Below are positions 25,261 to 34,103 of a DNA stretch of 64,000 nt, one piece after another. Made by a program: the position numbers and the translations under genes. The DNA lies in assembly GCA_014360905.1 (NCBI GenBank), contig JACIWW010000009.1:1-64000 (forward strand), written 5' to 3'. The notes below the pieces were generated by a model. That model was not told the origin of the DNA. It searched no databases and saw only the letters and a program-made list of their open reading frames with translations. Within the stretch, counting starts at the first letter, position 1; every line of letters begins with the position of its first letter. Source of the DNA: Chloroflexota bacterium. Lineage in GTDB: Bacteria > Chloroflexota > Anaerolineae > UBA2200.

Positions 25261-25287
25261 ATATACACCTTTGCGCTTTTTTGTCAA
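25260..25287 (-). promoter_or_regulatory. promoter of the TetR/ABC exporter operon
   Basis: On the minus strand TTGACA (25287-25282), 16-nt spacer, TATATT (25265-25260), touching the operator. Confidence 0.75.
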
Positions 25288-25367
25288 ATCGTGCACACTG
25301 TACCATTCGTGGAGATCTCGCTTGGCTTAAAGTGCCAAGAAACAGGGACTTATCAAAACTATCCAAT

Positions 25368-25396
25368 TTGACCACATCGCTCCAATGGGCTATAAT
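25368..25396 (+). promoter_or_regulatory. promoter of the papain-like protease gene
   Basis: TTGACC at 25368-25373, 17-nt spacer, TATAAT at 25391-25396; about 115 nt of leader follow. The leader holds an open 35-codon frame (25404-25511) without a ribosome site, which I do not call. Confidence 0.7.
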
Positions 25397-25521
25397 GAGT
25401 TCATGATCGCCCATTTGGATCATATCCCAATGCACATCGTACAGCGCAAAACAATCTGGCAGCGCTATGGAGAACTCTTCAGCCTGAATGCTCCTCAAAT
25501 TCGCTTATGAAAGGATAGATT

Positions 25522-28500
25522 ATGATTCGTCGCTTCGTGATCCTCTCACTCGCTCTCCTATGCCTTTCCCTGCTATGGATTCTATTGCCAGGGCAGGCTT
25601 TTGGCTACGTGCCTGCTGACATTCAAGCACCACAGCCATCTACTTCAGATAGCCGCCCGGTGTTGCAGAAAGCACCCACACGTCAACTGCCTGCACAAAT
25701 GCCTCCCTCGCGTACCGGCTACCTACCACCATCGCTCGACTTGAGCCATTTGAAGGGAAATAGACTACCATTAGAAGCCAGAGCACTATCCCTGCCCACT
25801 AGGTGGGACTGGCGTGAACAGGGTAAGGTCACGCCGGTAAAAGATCAGCAAGCGTGCAAAGCCTGTTATGCTTTCGCTGCCGTTGGCAACTTGGAATCCC
25901 GTATGCTCATTGATGGAGCTGGCCTCTATGACTTTTCGGAGAACAATGCCAAAGAATGCAATTGGGAAGCAGTGAACGACATCGGTGGCAGTTGTTTGGG
26001 CGGAAATGCTCTCATGGTGACCAATCTGTTCTCCCAAAAGGGAAGCGTCGAGGAATCATGCGACCCGTATATGGATTTCCAAACCGACTGCAATCTCTCC
26101 TGCCCCTATCAGAAAACGCTATCGGATTGGAGTATCATAAGTGGCGAAGTTCTTCCCGATGCCAATGTATTGAAATGGTATCTCTACAATTACGGTCCGT
26201 TGCAGACTACCATGTACGCAGGCTTCGGCGGAGATAATTGGGAAATCGAATTCTCGAATTACGATGGCTCCTACACTTTGTATTACCCAGGAACAGAGCC
26301 ACCTAACCACAGCGTCCTGATCGTTGGTTGGGATGACACACTTGTTCCCCGCGATCGTCCCAGCCTACGAGGCGGCTGGATTGTGAAGAACAGTTGGGGC
26401 TCGGCAGGTTGGGGCGGCACTTGCGGCTACGGCTCCGAGCGTGGATACTTCACCATTGCCTATGGCTCAGCCAGCATTGGGATGAATTCCTCCTTTATTC
26501 AAGGGTGGCAGAACTATGACCCTGCAGGGCAGCTTTTATACTATGATGATGCCGGCTGGAATGAAGCCTGGGGGTATGGCAGTACAACCGCCTGGGCCTT
26601 GTGCAAATTCATCCCCGCCAGCGATACTTGGGCCAGGAGCATCGAATTCTGGACAACCGATGCAACTACCGATGTAGACCTCTATCTCTATGACACGTTC
26701 GATGGTGATAGGTTAAGCAATCTGCTCTATAGTAGAGAGAACCTGTTCTTCACCGAGGCGGGATACCATTCGGTGCACATCATACCACCTCTCCGTCTAA
26801 CGGGCACCAATGACATAGTGGCGGTCGCCAAGTTCACCAATGCCGACTACGCTTACCCGGTGGCAGTTGACGCTCAGGGACCTTCAGAAATAGGCCGCAC
26901 TTATCTGAGCTTCAATGGCCAAGACGGATGGTGGGAAGATGCGGGGCGGGCAGGCGCTGATGTGGGCATCCGCCTGCGCACTTCAGCGCAACCTGGTGTA
27001 TATCTCGTGCTGGTTCCGCTTGCCTCCTCTGTTGCGAAGGACCAAATTTTCACCGTGGATATCCAGATTGCCGCTGGTGCCGAGCAGATCATCGTTGCGA
27101 TGTTGTACCTCGATTTCAATCCGCTGTATTTGCAAGTAGTAGATGCTAGCGGGAACCCCGCGAGTGCTATTGAAGTCAATGAGGACTACTTTGACTATGT
27201 TACGAAGAATTCTGCAAACAACACCACAGGCCAGATAGATTTGTGGGCAGGTGTTGGTGTGACCAAAGAGCCACCGAGTGGCACCTTTCGTGTGGCGACG
27301 ATACGCTTCAAAGCACTGTGGGGCACCGGCGGATTGAGCACGCCATTGACCTTTGTTTCGCGTAATGGTGATCCACCAATGGTATATAACCTGAATGGCG
27401 ATGAAGTGCTGACAGGGGTGCAAAACGGCACAGTGACTATCAGCGGCCCAACTCCACCCGTGCCTGGAACCTTTCAGGATCCTTTGCCCATTGGTTGTGG
27501 GCAATCAACCTCAGACGATAACGCAAACTACCCAGCCAACATAAGCGATTATGGGGAATGCGGCTCTGATTTCAATGCGTCCGAAGTGGTGTATAAACTG
27601 AGCATTGACACGCCAACGACATTGAACATCACCTTGACCACAACGGCAGAGCTAGCGATGTTCCTGCTTTCTGAACCCGATCCCAACACTTGCTTCGATA
27701 TGGGCGCGTACATCGAGAGGGATGTCCTTCCAGGTACGTATTACCTGGTCGTTGATGGTCTAGAAACGGGCGACTATGCCATTGACGTCCAGTGCCGTGC
27801 TTGGCAAACGCCCACGCCAACTGAACCATTGACGCCAACGCCAACCGAAACACTTACGCCGACACCAACTCATACACCAACTTCAACGCCAACGAATACA
27901 CCCACACCAACTCCTACCCAAACACCAACTCGTACTGTTACACCTACACCAACCAGCACTCCTATTCGTTTCAAACTTTACCTGCCATTGGTGAGGGGAG
28001 GTTCTGGCATCTTGCTGACGCCTACTCCGACAGCTACGGCGACACGCACGCCAACCCAAACGGCTACTCCCACTTCAACCAACACACGGACTGCTACTCC
28101 TACGCCCACAACTGGGCCATCGCCGACTCCGACCGCCACCCCTGCCGGGACTTTCGAAGATCCAATCCCGGTTGCTTGCGAGGGCTTCTACAGCAACAAT
28201 ACCGCTGGGCATCGGGCAGTCATCAATGACTATGGTAACTGCGGCACAGGACAAGTCGGCCCGGAGGTCATCTACACGTTGCAACTCGATTCCCCATTGG
28301 CTCGCCTCGAGATAAGCCTTGGTGCATCGGCAGACCTGAGGATCTTTCTCTTCATCGGAGACAGTCCGGCCAATTGCTTTGCCGTAGTCAGCCCAGGGCT
28401 TGCACGTATACTTTATGATATACCGCGGGGCACGTACTATCTAGCCGTTGATGGCCCCACAGCCGGCAGGTACAGCATGGCCATCCATTGCACACCATTA

Positions 28501-28575
28501 ACAGTGCACCTGTCGAGCCCTGGCGGCATTGCCTCTGTGCCTTGGCTCTTGCTAGAGCGCCCCTTGAGCAACTAA
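25522..28575 (+). CDS. secreted papain-family (C1A) cysteine protease with cohesin-like and PPC-like domains
   Basis: 1017 residues. Signal peptide (about 1-28), a short propeptide, then a papain domain with oxyanion Gln109, catalytic Cys115 (QQACKACYAFA), His263 (PNHSVLIVGW) and Asn290 (VKNSWGSAGWGG), so it should be active. Then comes a jelly-roll-like segment (about 345-490), a cohesin-like domain (about 492-640; FTVDIQIAAGAEQIIV), and two PPC-type domains (about 650-760 and 870-1000; PGTYYLVVDG and RGTYYLAVDG) separated by Thr-Pro linkers. Between them lies KLYLPLVRGG (about 818-827), a signature more often found at the very C-terminus. ATG 25522 has AAAGGA upstream. It probably digests proteins or binds to a surface outside the cell. 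Confidence 0.88.
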   Translation: MIRRFVILSLALLCLSLLWILLPGQAFGYVPADIQAPQPSTSDSRPVLQKAPTRQLPAQMPPSRTGYLPPSLDLSHLKGNRLPLEARALSLPTRWDWREQGKVTPVKDQQACKACYAFAAVGNLESRMLIDGAGLYDFSENNAKECNWEAVNDIGGSCLGGNALMVTNLFSQKGSVEESCDPYMDFQTDCNLSCPYQKTLSDWSIISGEVLPDANVLKWYLYNYGPLQTTMYAGFGGDNWEIEFSNYDGSYTLYYPGTEPPNHSVLIVGWDDTLVPRDRPSLRGGWIVKNSWGSAGWGGTCGYGSERGYFTIAYGSASIGMNSSFIQGWQNYDPAGQLLYYDDAGWNEAWGYGSTTAWALCKFIPASDTWARSIEFWTTDATTDVDLYLYDTFDGDRLSNLLYSRENLFFTEAGYHSVHIIPPLRLTGTNDIVAVAKFTNADYAYPVAVDAQGPSEIGRTYLSFNGQDGWWEDAGRAGADVGIRLRTSAQPGVYLVLVPLASSVAKDQIFTVDIQIAAGAEQIIVAMLYLDFNPLYLQVVDASGNPASAIEVNEDYFDYVTKNSANNTTGQIDLWAGVGVTKEPPSGTFRVATIRFKALWGTGGLSTPLTFVSRNGDPPMVYNLNGDEVLTGVQNGTVTISGPTPPVPGTFQDPLPIGCGQSTSDDNANYPANISDYGECGSDFNASEVVYKLSIDTPTTLNITLTTTAELAMFLLSEPDPNTCFDMGAYIERDVLPGTYYLVVDGLETGDYAIDVQCRAWQTPTPTEPLTPTPTETLTPTPTHTPTSTPTNTPTPTPTQTPTRTVTPTPTSTPIRFKLYLPLVRGGSGILLTPTPTATATRTPTQTATPTSTNTRTATPTPTTGPSPTPTATPAGTFEDPIPVACEGFYSNNTAGHRAVINDYGNCGTGQVGPEVIYTLQLDSPLARLEISLGASADLRIFLFIGDSPANCFAVVSPGLARILYDIPRGTYYLAVDGPTAGRYSMAIHCTPLTVHLSSPGGIASVPWLLLERPLSN

Positions 28576-28632
28576 AGAAGGGGCAAGGCCGCAGGCAATT
28601 GCCCTGAGCCTTATACATGCTTGGGAGGGAGA

Positions 28633-29550
28633 ATGAACAGAGACGAGGCCAAGATCATTGTGAACCCCGTCGCCTCAGGAGGCAAAGTAGGCAAAGCATG
28701 GCCACGCATTCAGCAAGTGCTTGCACAAGGGGGTTTGCAGTTTATCGCTGAGTTGACTCAGCACCCAGGACATGCCACGGAAATCGCGCGCCAGGCTATC
28801 GAGGCTGGTTTCTGCTATATTATCTGCGTTGGCGGCGATGGCACAGTAAACGAAGTGGTCAATGGCTTGGTTGTGAAAGGGCATGTACCTCCTGACGTAG
28901 TGCTCAGCATCATCCCTGGTGGTACAGGTTCGGACTTTACCCGCATTCTTGGCTTTGCGCGCGATCCAGCGCAGTTCTGCCGTGTCGCACTAGGCCACAA
29001 CACTCGCCTTGTGGACATGGGTGAGATCCGCTGTTTCCGCGATGGGAAACCCATCACCCGCTATTTTGTCAATGTCGCCGGACTCGGTTTCGATAGCGAG
29101 GTTTGCGCCCGTGTCAATCGTATGAGCAAGCGCGTGGGTGGCACAATCCCCTACCTGACCGGTTTGGTCACCACGCTGTTCTCGTACACCAACAAAGATG
29201 TACAACTTACCTTCGACGGCGAACGCCGAGAAGGACGCTTCAACTCCGTGATCATCTGCAATGGGCAATACTTCGGCGGGGGCATGTGGATCGGTCCAAA
29301 AGCGGCCGCAGATGACGGTATCTTCGACATCGTAGTCCTGAAAGACCTCAACAAACTAGAGTTCTTAATCAACGTTCCCCGCGTCTACAAAGGCACCCAT
29401 TTGACTCATCCCAAGGTGGAATCCTTTCAGGCCAAAGAAGTGCATGTGGAAGCCAGACAACGCATGTTTATTCAGGCAGAAGGCGAACTTGTTGGCGAAG
29501 CACCAGCCACCTTTCGCATCCTACCCGCTGCCTTGAACCTGCGCGTTTAG
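28633..29550 (+). CDS. diacylglycerol-kinase-family lipid kinase (YegS/BmrU-like)
   Basis: 305 residues from ATG 28633, after GGGAGGGAGA; an in-frame TTG at 28621 lies inside that purine run. The DAGK catalytic domain shows KIIVNPVASGGK near the N-terminus, ICVGGDGTVNEVVNGL and IPGGTGSDFTR, the nucleotide-binding core. The C-terminal half is the beta-sandwich of this family. It phosphorylates a lipid, possibly diacylglycerol or an undecaprenol-like alcohol; the substrate cannot be told from sequence. Next to a phosphatase-fold membrane enzyme and glycan genes, a role in lipid carrier recycling is possible. Confidence 0.88.
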   Translation: MNRDEAKIIVNPVASGGKVGKAWPRIQQVLAQGGLQFIAELTQHPGHATEIARQAIEAGFCYIICVGGDGTVNEVVNGLVVKGHVPPDVVLSIIPGGTGSDFTRILGFARDPAQFCRVALGHNTRLVDMGEIRCFRDGKPITRYFVNVAGLGFDSEVCARVNRMSKRVGGTIPYLTGLVTTLFSYTNKDVQLTFDGERREGRFNSVIICNGQYFGGGMWIGPKAAADDGIFDIVVLKDLNKLEFLINVPRVYKGTHLTHPKVESFQAKEVHVEARQRMFIQAEGELVGEAPATFRILPAALNLRV

Positions 29551-29577
29551 TCATTCAGGACTTGTGCCGGAGATGAC

Positions 29578-31308
29578 ATGCGCAAAGCAGTCCTGATAGT
29601 GCTCAGCTTGCTCCTATTATGTGCTGCGGGTGTTGCATCCTACAAGTGGATCAATGCCTTGGTCCTCTCTATGCATGGCTATCGCTCCCCCTTGAAAGGC
29701 AATCTAGCGCTCAACGAAGATAACACCCGTCCAGTTACCTCACAAGTCGTGGTAGTTATGGTAGACGGATTGAACTATAACGCCTCATTTCAAATGCCCT
29801 ACCTGAACAGTCTGCGGCTTCGCGGTGCACATGCCAGGATGCTCGGTTACTCCCCATCGAACCTGCAAACCGCATGGACCACCCTCCTCAGCGGCGCCAG
29901 CCCCGAGCTCAACGATGCCCCGCTTTTCGACCGTAGTTACGAAGTGATTACGCCCATTGCCGTAGACCATATTTTTGCCGTATTGCGCCGCGCTGGCCTC
30001 TCTGCCGGCATTGCTGGCTTCTATTGGTGGGAAAAACTAGTGCCACCTGAATTTCTTTATGTAAAATACTATGTGGACAGCGAGGATGATGCAGGAGATC
30101 GCCAAGTCGTGGAGCGTGCCATCACGTTCCTGCACGAATTCCACCCCAACTTCCTGCTAGTGAACTTGCGTCAGGTTGATGTGGCTGGGCTACAGTATGG
30201 CGCCAATAGCGATGAATACCGACAGGCCATGCTCCGCTGCGATGAATACATCCACACCCTGGCAACAAACATGAATTTACAGCAAAGTGTGCTGATCATC
30301 CTCTCCAGCCACGGCCACCTCGACGAAGGCGGCTATGGCGGCAACGAAACAATTGTCCTCAACACGCCATTTGTCATCGTTGGACAAAACATAGTAACTG
30401 GCGATCGCGGCGTTCTGTCTCAGACTGATCTCGCCCCCACTGTTGCTGCCTTGTTGGGTGCGCCCATGCCCAACATCGCTCAGGGTCTTGTGCGGACAGA
30501 AATACTGAAGATGGAGCTTGTGGACAAGGCGGAGAAATGGCTCGCTCTTGCCCATCAAAGATATCGCTTGAGTAGCATGTACCTCTATAGCATAGGCCAG
30601 GGTTTGCTCAGTGAAACCGTCCAAGGGGATATGCTCGTCGCATATAGCTCACTGCAGGTAAAGAACTATGAAAGCGCTGCCCAATTGGCTTCGCTATCCG
30701 TAAAGCAAGCGGATTTCGAAATGATGCGGGCACGTCGTGCGCGTCTGTGGAAAGAAAGAACCAAACGCGCCGTTCCCCTTGCCTTTTTCATCTTGCTCCC
30801 TCTGTGGCTTACATGGCGGAAGCGAAGTTGGCGCACGGTCTGGATTTTTTTGGCATCCCTTCTCGCTGCTGCACTGTACCATGTCTTGTTTCTACGTCAA
30901 GGCAACGTCTATTCTTTCAGCCGCATCCCCGCCGAGGGACTGGCAGGCACGCTGCAGCCGAGCCTTAGGCGGGCGGCTCTCTGCTTGGCTATAGGGGGGC
31001 TGATCGTGGTCTGGCGCACCTGGCATGAGCGCGAACGCTCTGGCTTCGCCGTAGCCCTCTCCAGTTATGGCTATGCGCTCTTGCAACTGTATTTTATCGG
31101 CCTCTTGCTGGGTGCATGTACCCTGTGGAATGGGCTATACTTCACCTGGTATGTGCCCCATTTGACCATTGCATATATACAATTTGTAACCCTAATGCAG
31201 GCCATGCTCATCGCGGTCTTGTCCATCGCCCTGCCCATTCCCGTCTTGATCCTGCAAAAAGCACTCCTGGCCCTCACCGACAGGCTCACAAGAAGACGGC
31301 ACACGTGA
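29578..31308 (+). CDS. alkaline-phosphatase-superfamily membrane enzyme
   Basis: 576 residues. An N-terminal signal anchor (VLIVLSLLLLCAAGVAS) is followed by an alkaline-phosphatase/phosphodiesterase domain with metal-site VVVMVDGLNYN, NLQTAWTTLLSGASPE in the nucleophile position, LVNLRQVDVAGLQYG and ILSSHGHLDEGGYGG. The C-terminal part, from about 395, has five or six hydrophobic helices. The catalytic domain should be outside the cell. Likely hydrolyses or transfers phosphate (or phospho-alcohols) on surface glycolipids. It follows the lipid kinase by 27 bases and may be cotranscribed with it. Confidence 0.8.
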   Translation: MRKAVLIVLSLLLLCAAGVASYKWINALVLSMHGYRSPLKGNLALNEDNTRPVTSQVVVVMVDGLNYNASFQMPYLNSLRLRGAHARMLGYSPSNLQTAWTTLLSGASPELNDAPLFDRSYEVITPIAVDHIFAVLRRAGLSAGIAGFYWWEKLVPPEFLYVKYYVDSEDDAGDRQVVERAITFLHEFHPNFLLVNLRQVDVAGLQYGANSDEYRQAMLRCDEYIHTLATNMNLQQSVLIILSSHGHLDEGGYGGNETIVLNTPFVIVGQNIVTGDRGVLSQTDLAPTVAALLGAPMPNIAQGLVRTEILKMELVDKAEKWLALAHQRYRLSSMYLYSIGQGLLSETVQGDMLVAYSSLQVKNYESAAQLASLSVKQADFEMMRARRARLWKERTKRAVPLAFFILLPLWLTWRKRSWRTVWIFLASLLAAALYHVLFLRQGNVYSFSRIPAEGLAGTLQPSLRRAALCLAIGGLIVVWRTWHERERSGFAVALSSYGYALLQLYFIGLLLGACTLWNGLYFTWYVPHLTIAYIQFVTLMQAMLIAVLSIALPIPVLILQKALLALTDRLTRRRHT

Positions 31309-31319
31309 GCCATGTGCCA

Positions 31320-31360
31320 TTCCATATTGTGCAAGCATCTGTGTATAATGGTATAATGCA
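31320..31360 (+). promoter_or_regulatory. possible promoter and palindrome before rmlD
   Basis: Two overlapping TATAAT boxes (about 31341 and 31350), with the perfect palindrome ATAATGCATTAT overlapping the second. The -35 match is poor (TTCCAT at 18 nt from the first box). Confidence 0.4.
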
Positions 31361-31392
31361 TTATGCATCACCTATCCCATCCGGAGGCACAA

Positions 31393-32220
31393 ATGCGCAT
31401 TGTAATTACTGGTAGCGCTGGACAATTGGGGCAGGCCCTGCAGCATGTACTGCATGGCGAAGATCTGTTCCTTCTCGACTTGCCTGAATACGACATCACC
31501 AACTATGCCCAAGTGCGACGCGCCATCACTTCGTTCCGCCCACAAGTAGTCATTCATGCTGCCGCTTTCACCGATGTAGATGGCTGCGAATTAAATCCCG
31601 AGACAGCCTACCGCGTGAATGCCTTGGGCACACAGAATGTCGCCCTATCTTGCCAGAGTTGCGATGCGGCTATGGTCTATATCAGCACCGATTACGTCTT
31701 CGATGGCACAAAGAGCGAGCCATACTGGGAATGGGACCGCCCCAATCCACAGAGCGTCTATGCACGTTCCAAATTGGCAGGCGAGTACTACACCCAAACC
31801 CTCCTGTGCAAGTTTTACATCGTGCGCACGGCTTGGCTATACAGCCGCACGGGCAAGAATTTTGTCAAAACAGTGCTGCGCCTGGCCGATGAGCACGACG
31901 AACTGCACTTTGTAACGGATGAGGTTGGCTCGCCCACTTACGCTCCTGACCTGGCCGAGGCACTGCATCGTCTGATTGCTCATCCTCTCTATGGCATTTA
32001 CCATCTCACCAACGCTGGCGTGTGCTCGCGCTACGAGTGGGCAAAAGCGATTCTGGAACTGGCTGGCCGTCCAGACTATCCCATTTTCCCTACCCAAGGC
32101 TACGTGCGCCCAGCCAAAGTACCTGCGCGGTGTGAACTGCGCAATTTCTGTGCAGCCACTCAGCTCGGCATCACCCTACGCCATTGGCGAGAGGCATTGG
32201 CAGATTATTTTCATGGCTGA
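31393..32220 (+). CDS. rfbD: dTDP-4-dehydrorhamnose reductase (RmlD-like)
   Basis: 275 residues from ATG 31393, with GGAGG seven bases upstream; an in-frame ATG at 31363 lacks one. Rossmann NAD(P) site TGSAGQLGQAL, short-chain-dehydrogenase YARSK, and the family signature STDYVFDG. Final reduction in making dTDP-L-rhamnose for cell-surface polymers. No rmlA, rmlB or rmlC is visible here; those steps must be elsewhere. It overlaps the next glycosyltransferase by eight bases. Confidence 0.88.
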   Translation: MRIVITGSAGQLGQALQHVLHGEDLFLLDLPEYDITNYAQVRRAITSFRPQVVIHAAAFTDVDGCELNPETAYRVNALGTQNVALSCQSCDAAMVYISTDYVFDGTKSEPYWEWDRPNPQSVYARSKLAGEYYTQTLLCKFYIVRTAWLYSRTGKNFVKTVLRLADEHDELHFVTDEVGSPTYAPDLAEALHRLIAHPLYGIYHLTNAGVCSRYEWAKAILELAGRPDYPIFPTQGYVRPAKVPARCELRNFCAATQLGITLRHWREALADYFHG

Positions 32221-33163
32221 GCACTTCTCCATCATCATCCCCAGTTGGAATGGCATGCATTTACTACCTGCTTGTCTCGACTCGCTGCGAGCACAGACGT
32301 ACCGAGACTTTGAGGTGCTCGTCGTGGACAATGCTTCGACCGATGATACGGTAGGCGTGGTGCGGCGCGCTTACCCGGAAGTAAGGCTTATCTCTCTGTC
32401 GGAGAACCGCGGCTTCACCGGCGCGGTCAATGCAGGTATAGCGCAGTCCCGTGGCTCGCTTATTGCCTTGCTGAACCAGGACGTAGAAGCGGATCCATAC
32501 TGGCTAGAGGAAATCGCCCGCGTTGCCCATGCCCATCCAGAGGCAGGAGCCATTGCCTGCAAGATCATGCTCTACGACCAGCGCGATCATTTTCACTCAG
32601 CCGGAGATGGCTATCGTCGCGATGGCATCCCAGTCAATCGTGGGGTCTGGGAAAAGGACGTGGGACAGTACGATAGCGAATGCATGGTGTTTTCCGCCTG
32701 TGGCGGTGCCGCTGTATATCGCCGCAGCGTCCTGGATGAAATCGGATGGTTCGATGAAAGTTTCTTCATGTACTGCGAAGATGTGGACCTGGCCTGGCGC
32801 CAGCAATTGGCCGGCTGGCCCACCATCTACGCTCCTCGCGCCGTTGCTTTCCATCACCTGAGCGCCAGTGGCGGTGGCGTGACCGCTAGTTACTATACAG
32901 GTCGCAACACCATCTACGTCATTGCGAAAAACGTGCCAGGCCCTCTGCTGCGCAAATACTGGCCAGCCATGCTCGCCGCTCAATGGCGCATTGCCAAGGA
33001 TGCCTTGCGCTCCTGGCGTGGCGCAGCAGCAAGGGCACGGCTGCGTGGACAGTGGGCCGGCTTGCTGACTTGGTCGCGCATGCTGGGCAAACGACGCGCC
33101 ATACAACGCTTGCGCCGCGTTTCCATCGCATACTTAGAAAGCCTGTTGGATGTGGTTGACTAA
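32213..33163 (+). CDS. glycosyltransferase family 2 (rhamnosyltransferase-like)
   Basis: 316 residues from ATG 32213, overlapping the rmlD stop; the longer frame to 31976 lies inside rmlD and is not used. GT-A fold: FSIIIPSWNGMHLLPACLDS, VVDNASTDDT, SENRGFTGAVNAGI, LNQDVEADPYW (donor-metal region) and EIGWFDESFFMYCEDVDLAW. The last pattern (FMYCEDVDL) is typical of rhamnosyltransferase-like GT2 enzymes. Coupled translation with RmlD supports rhamnose as donor sugar, which is inference. Confidence 0.85.
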   Translation: MAEHFSIIIPSWNGMHLLPACLDSLRAQTYRDFEVLVVDNASTDDTVGVVRRAYPEVRLISLSENRGFTGAVNAGIAQSRGSLIALLNQDVEADPYWLEEIARVAHAHPEAGAIACKIMLYDQRDHFHSAGDGYRRDGIPVNRGVWEKDVGQYDSECMVFSACGGAAVYRRSVLDEIGWFDESFFMYCEDVDLAWRQQLAGWPTIYAPRAVAFHHLSASGGGVTASYYTGRNTIYVIAKNVPGPLLRKYWPAMLAAQWRIAKDALRSWRGAAARARLRGQWAGLLTWSRMLGKRRAIQRLRRVSIAYLESLLDVVD

Positions 33164-33184
33164 CTGTTGCTTCCCTGCTATCAT
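33156..33184 (+). promoter_or_regulatory. promoter upstream of the DPG-synthase-like gene
   Basis: TTGACT at 33156-33161, 17-nt spacer, TATCAT at 33179-33184. The predicted 5'UTR (about 90 nt) contains two copies of the dispersed repeat. Confidence 0.6.
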
Positions 33185-33203
33185 ATATAGAAACTCAGCA
33201 AAG

Positions 33204-33254
33204 TTTATAGCAAGCGCTCGAGCAGTCTGATGTTTGTAGTAAGCGCGTCAGCGC
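33204..33254 (+). repeat. dispersed palindromic repeat, copies D1 and D2
   Basis: TTTATAGCAAGCGCTCGAGC (33204-33223) and TTTGTAGTAAGCGCGTCAGC (33233-33252) are diverged tandem copies of the family at 175, 334 and 1426. Like copy B, they lie between a promoter and a glycosyltransferase gene. Confidence 0.65.
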
Positions 33255-33281
33255 ATTGAAACCCAACATAACCACGGTCAA

Positions 33282-34103
33282 ATGGAGCATACCACGAACA
33301 GCCAATATCAGGACACACGCAAATCCGAAACGACAGAACCCACGGCCGTCCCGTACTTGAGCATTGTCATCCCAACTTGGAACGAGGCAAAGCGCCTGCC
33401 CCAAACATTGCAGAAAATCATCTCCTATCTGCAGGGCAAAGGCTATCCTGCTGAGATCATTGTCGTGGACGATGGCAGCACGGACAGCACGGTGCAGGTG
33501 GCACAGGAATTTGTCCAAAAAAGCCCTTTTGTCCGCCTAATCCGCAACGACCATCGGGGCAAGGCCTATGCAGTCCGCACGGGGATGCTGACAGCCAATG
33601 GACAGTACATCCTCTTCACCGATGCCGATGGAGCCACCCCCATCGAGGAAGTGGACAAGCTCCTGCCTCGCCTGGAACAGGGCTATGACGTGGCCATTGG
33701 CTCGCGCGAGGGCGCAGAGGCCAAACGCTTCCATGAACCCTGGTATCGCCACCTCATGGGGCGAGTCTTTAACTTCATCGTGCGCCTTCTCGCCTTGCCT
33801 GGCATACAGGACACTCAATGCGGCTTCAAAGCCTTCCGTCGCGCAGCAGCTCACGACCTGTTTGAGCACATGCAGCTCTATGGTCCCAAGGCTGGCGTCG
33901 TCAAAGGCGCCGTGCTCACCGGCTTTGACGTGGAGATCCTATTTCTGGCCCGTAAATGGGGCTACGAGATCGCCGAAGTCCCTGTGTACTGGTACTATGG
34001 CACGGAAAGCAAAGTCCATCCCCTGAGGGATTCATGGCGCAACTTGCGCGATGTCCTACGCGTGCGCTGGAACGACATCCGGGGCTATTATGAGCGCCGT
34101 TAG
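33282..34103 (+). CDS. polyprenyl-phosphate glycosyltransferase (dolichyl-phosphate-glucose-synthase-like GT2)
   Basis: 273 residues. GT-A core: LSIVIPTWNEAKRLPQTL, IIVVDDGSTDST, HRGKAYAVRTGM, ILFTDADGATP, then IGSREGAEAKR and the conserved TQCGFKAFRR. These match the ALG5/DPG synthase group, which loads a sugar on a polyprenyl phosphate for later use outside the membrane. No clear ribosome site before ATG 33282. It overlaps the next gene, a GT-C enzyme, by 14 bases. A carrier-loading enzyme next to a GT-C enzyme that uses lipid-linked sugar makes functional sense. Confidence 0.88.
   Translation: MEHTTNSQYQDTRKSETTEPTAVPYLSIVIPTWNEAKRLPQTLQKIISYLQGKGYPAEIIVVDDGSTDSTVQVAQEFVQKSPFVRLIRNDHRGKAYAVRTGMLTANGQYILFTDADGATPIEEVDKLLPRLEQGYDVAIGSREGAEAKRFHEPWYRHLMGRVFNFIVRLLALPGIQDTQCGFKAFRRAAAHDLFEHMQLYGPKAGVVKGAVLTGFDVEILFLARKWGYEIAEVPVYWYYGTESKVHPLRDSWRNLRDVLRVRWNDIRGYYERR

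Noticed and set aside
25404-25511. Small 35-codon ORF before the papain-like protease
   Set aside because: It begins about eight bases after the -10 element, has no ribosome site, and no feature supports translation.
27800-28140. ACACCAACTCC-like tandem repeats as a possible CRISPR or minisatellite
   Set aside because: They are codon-level repeats encoding Thr-Pro linkers in an intact reading frame; there are no regular repeats with unique spacers.
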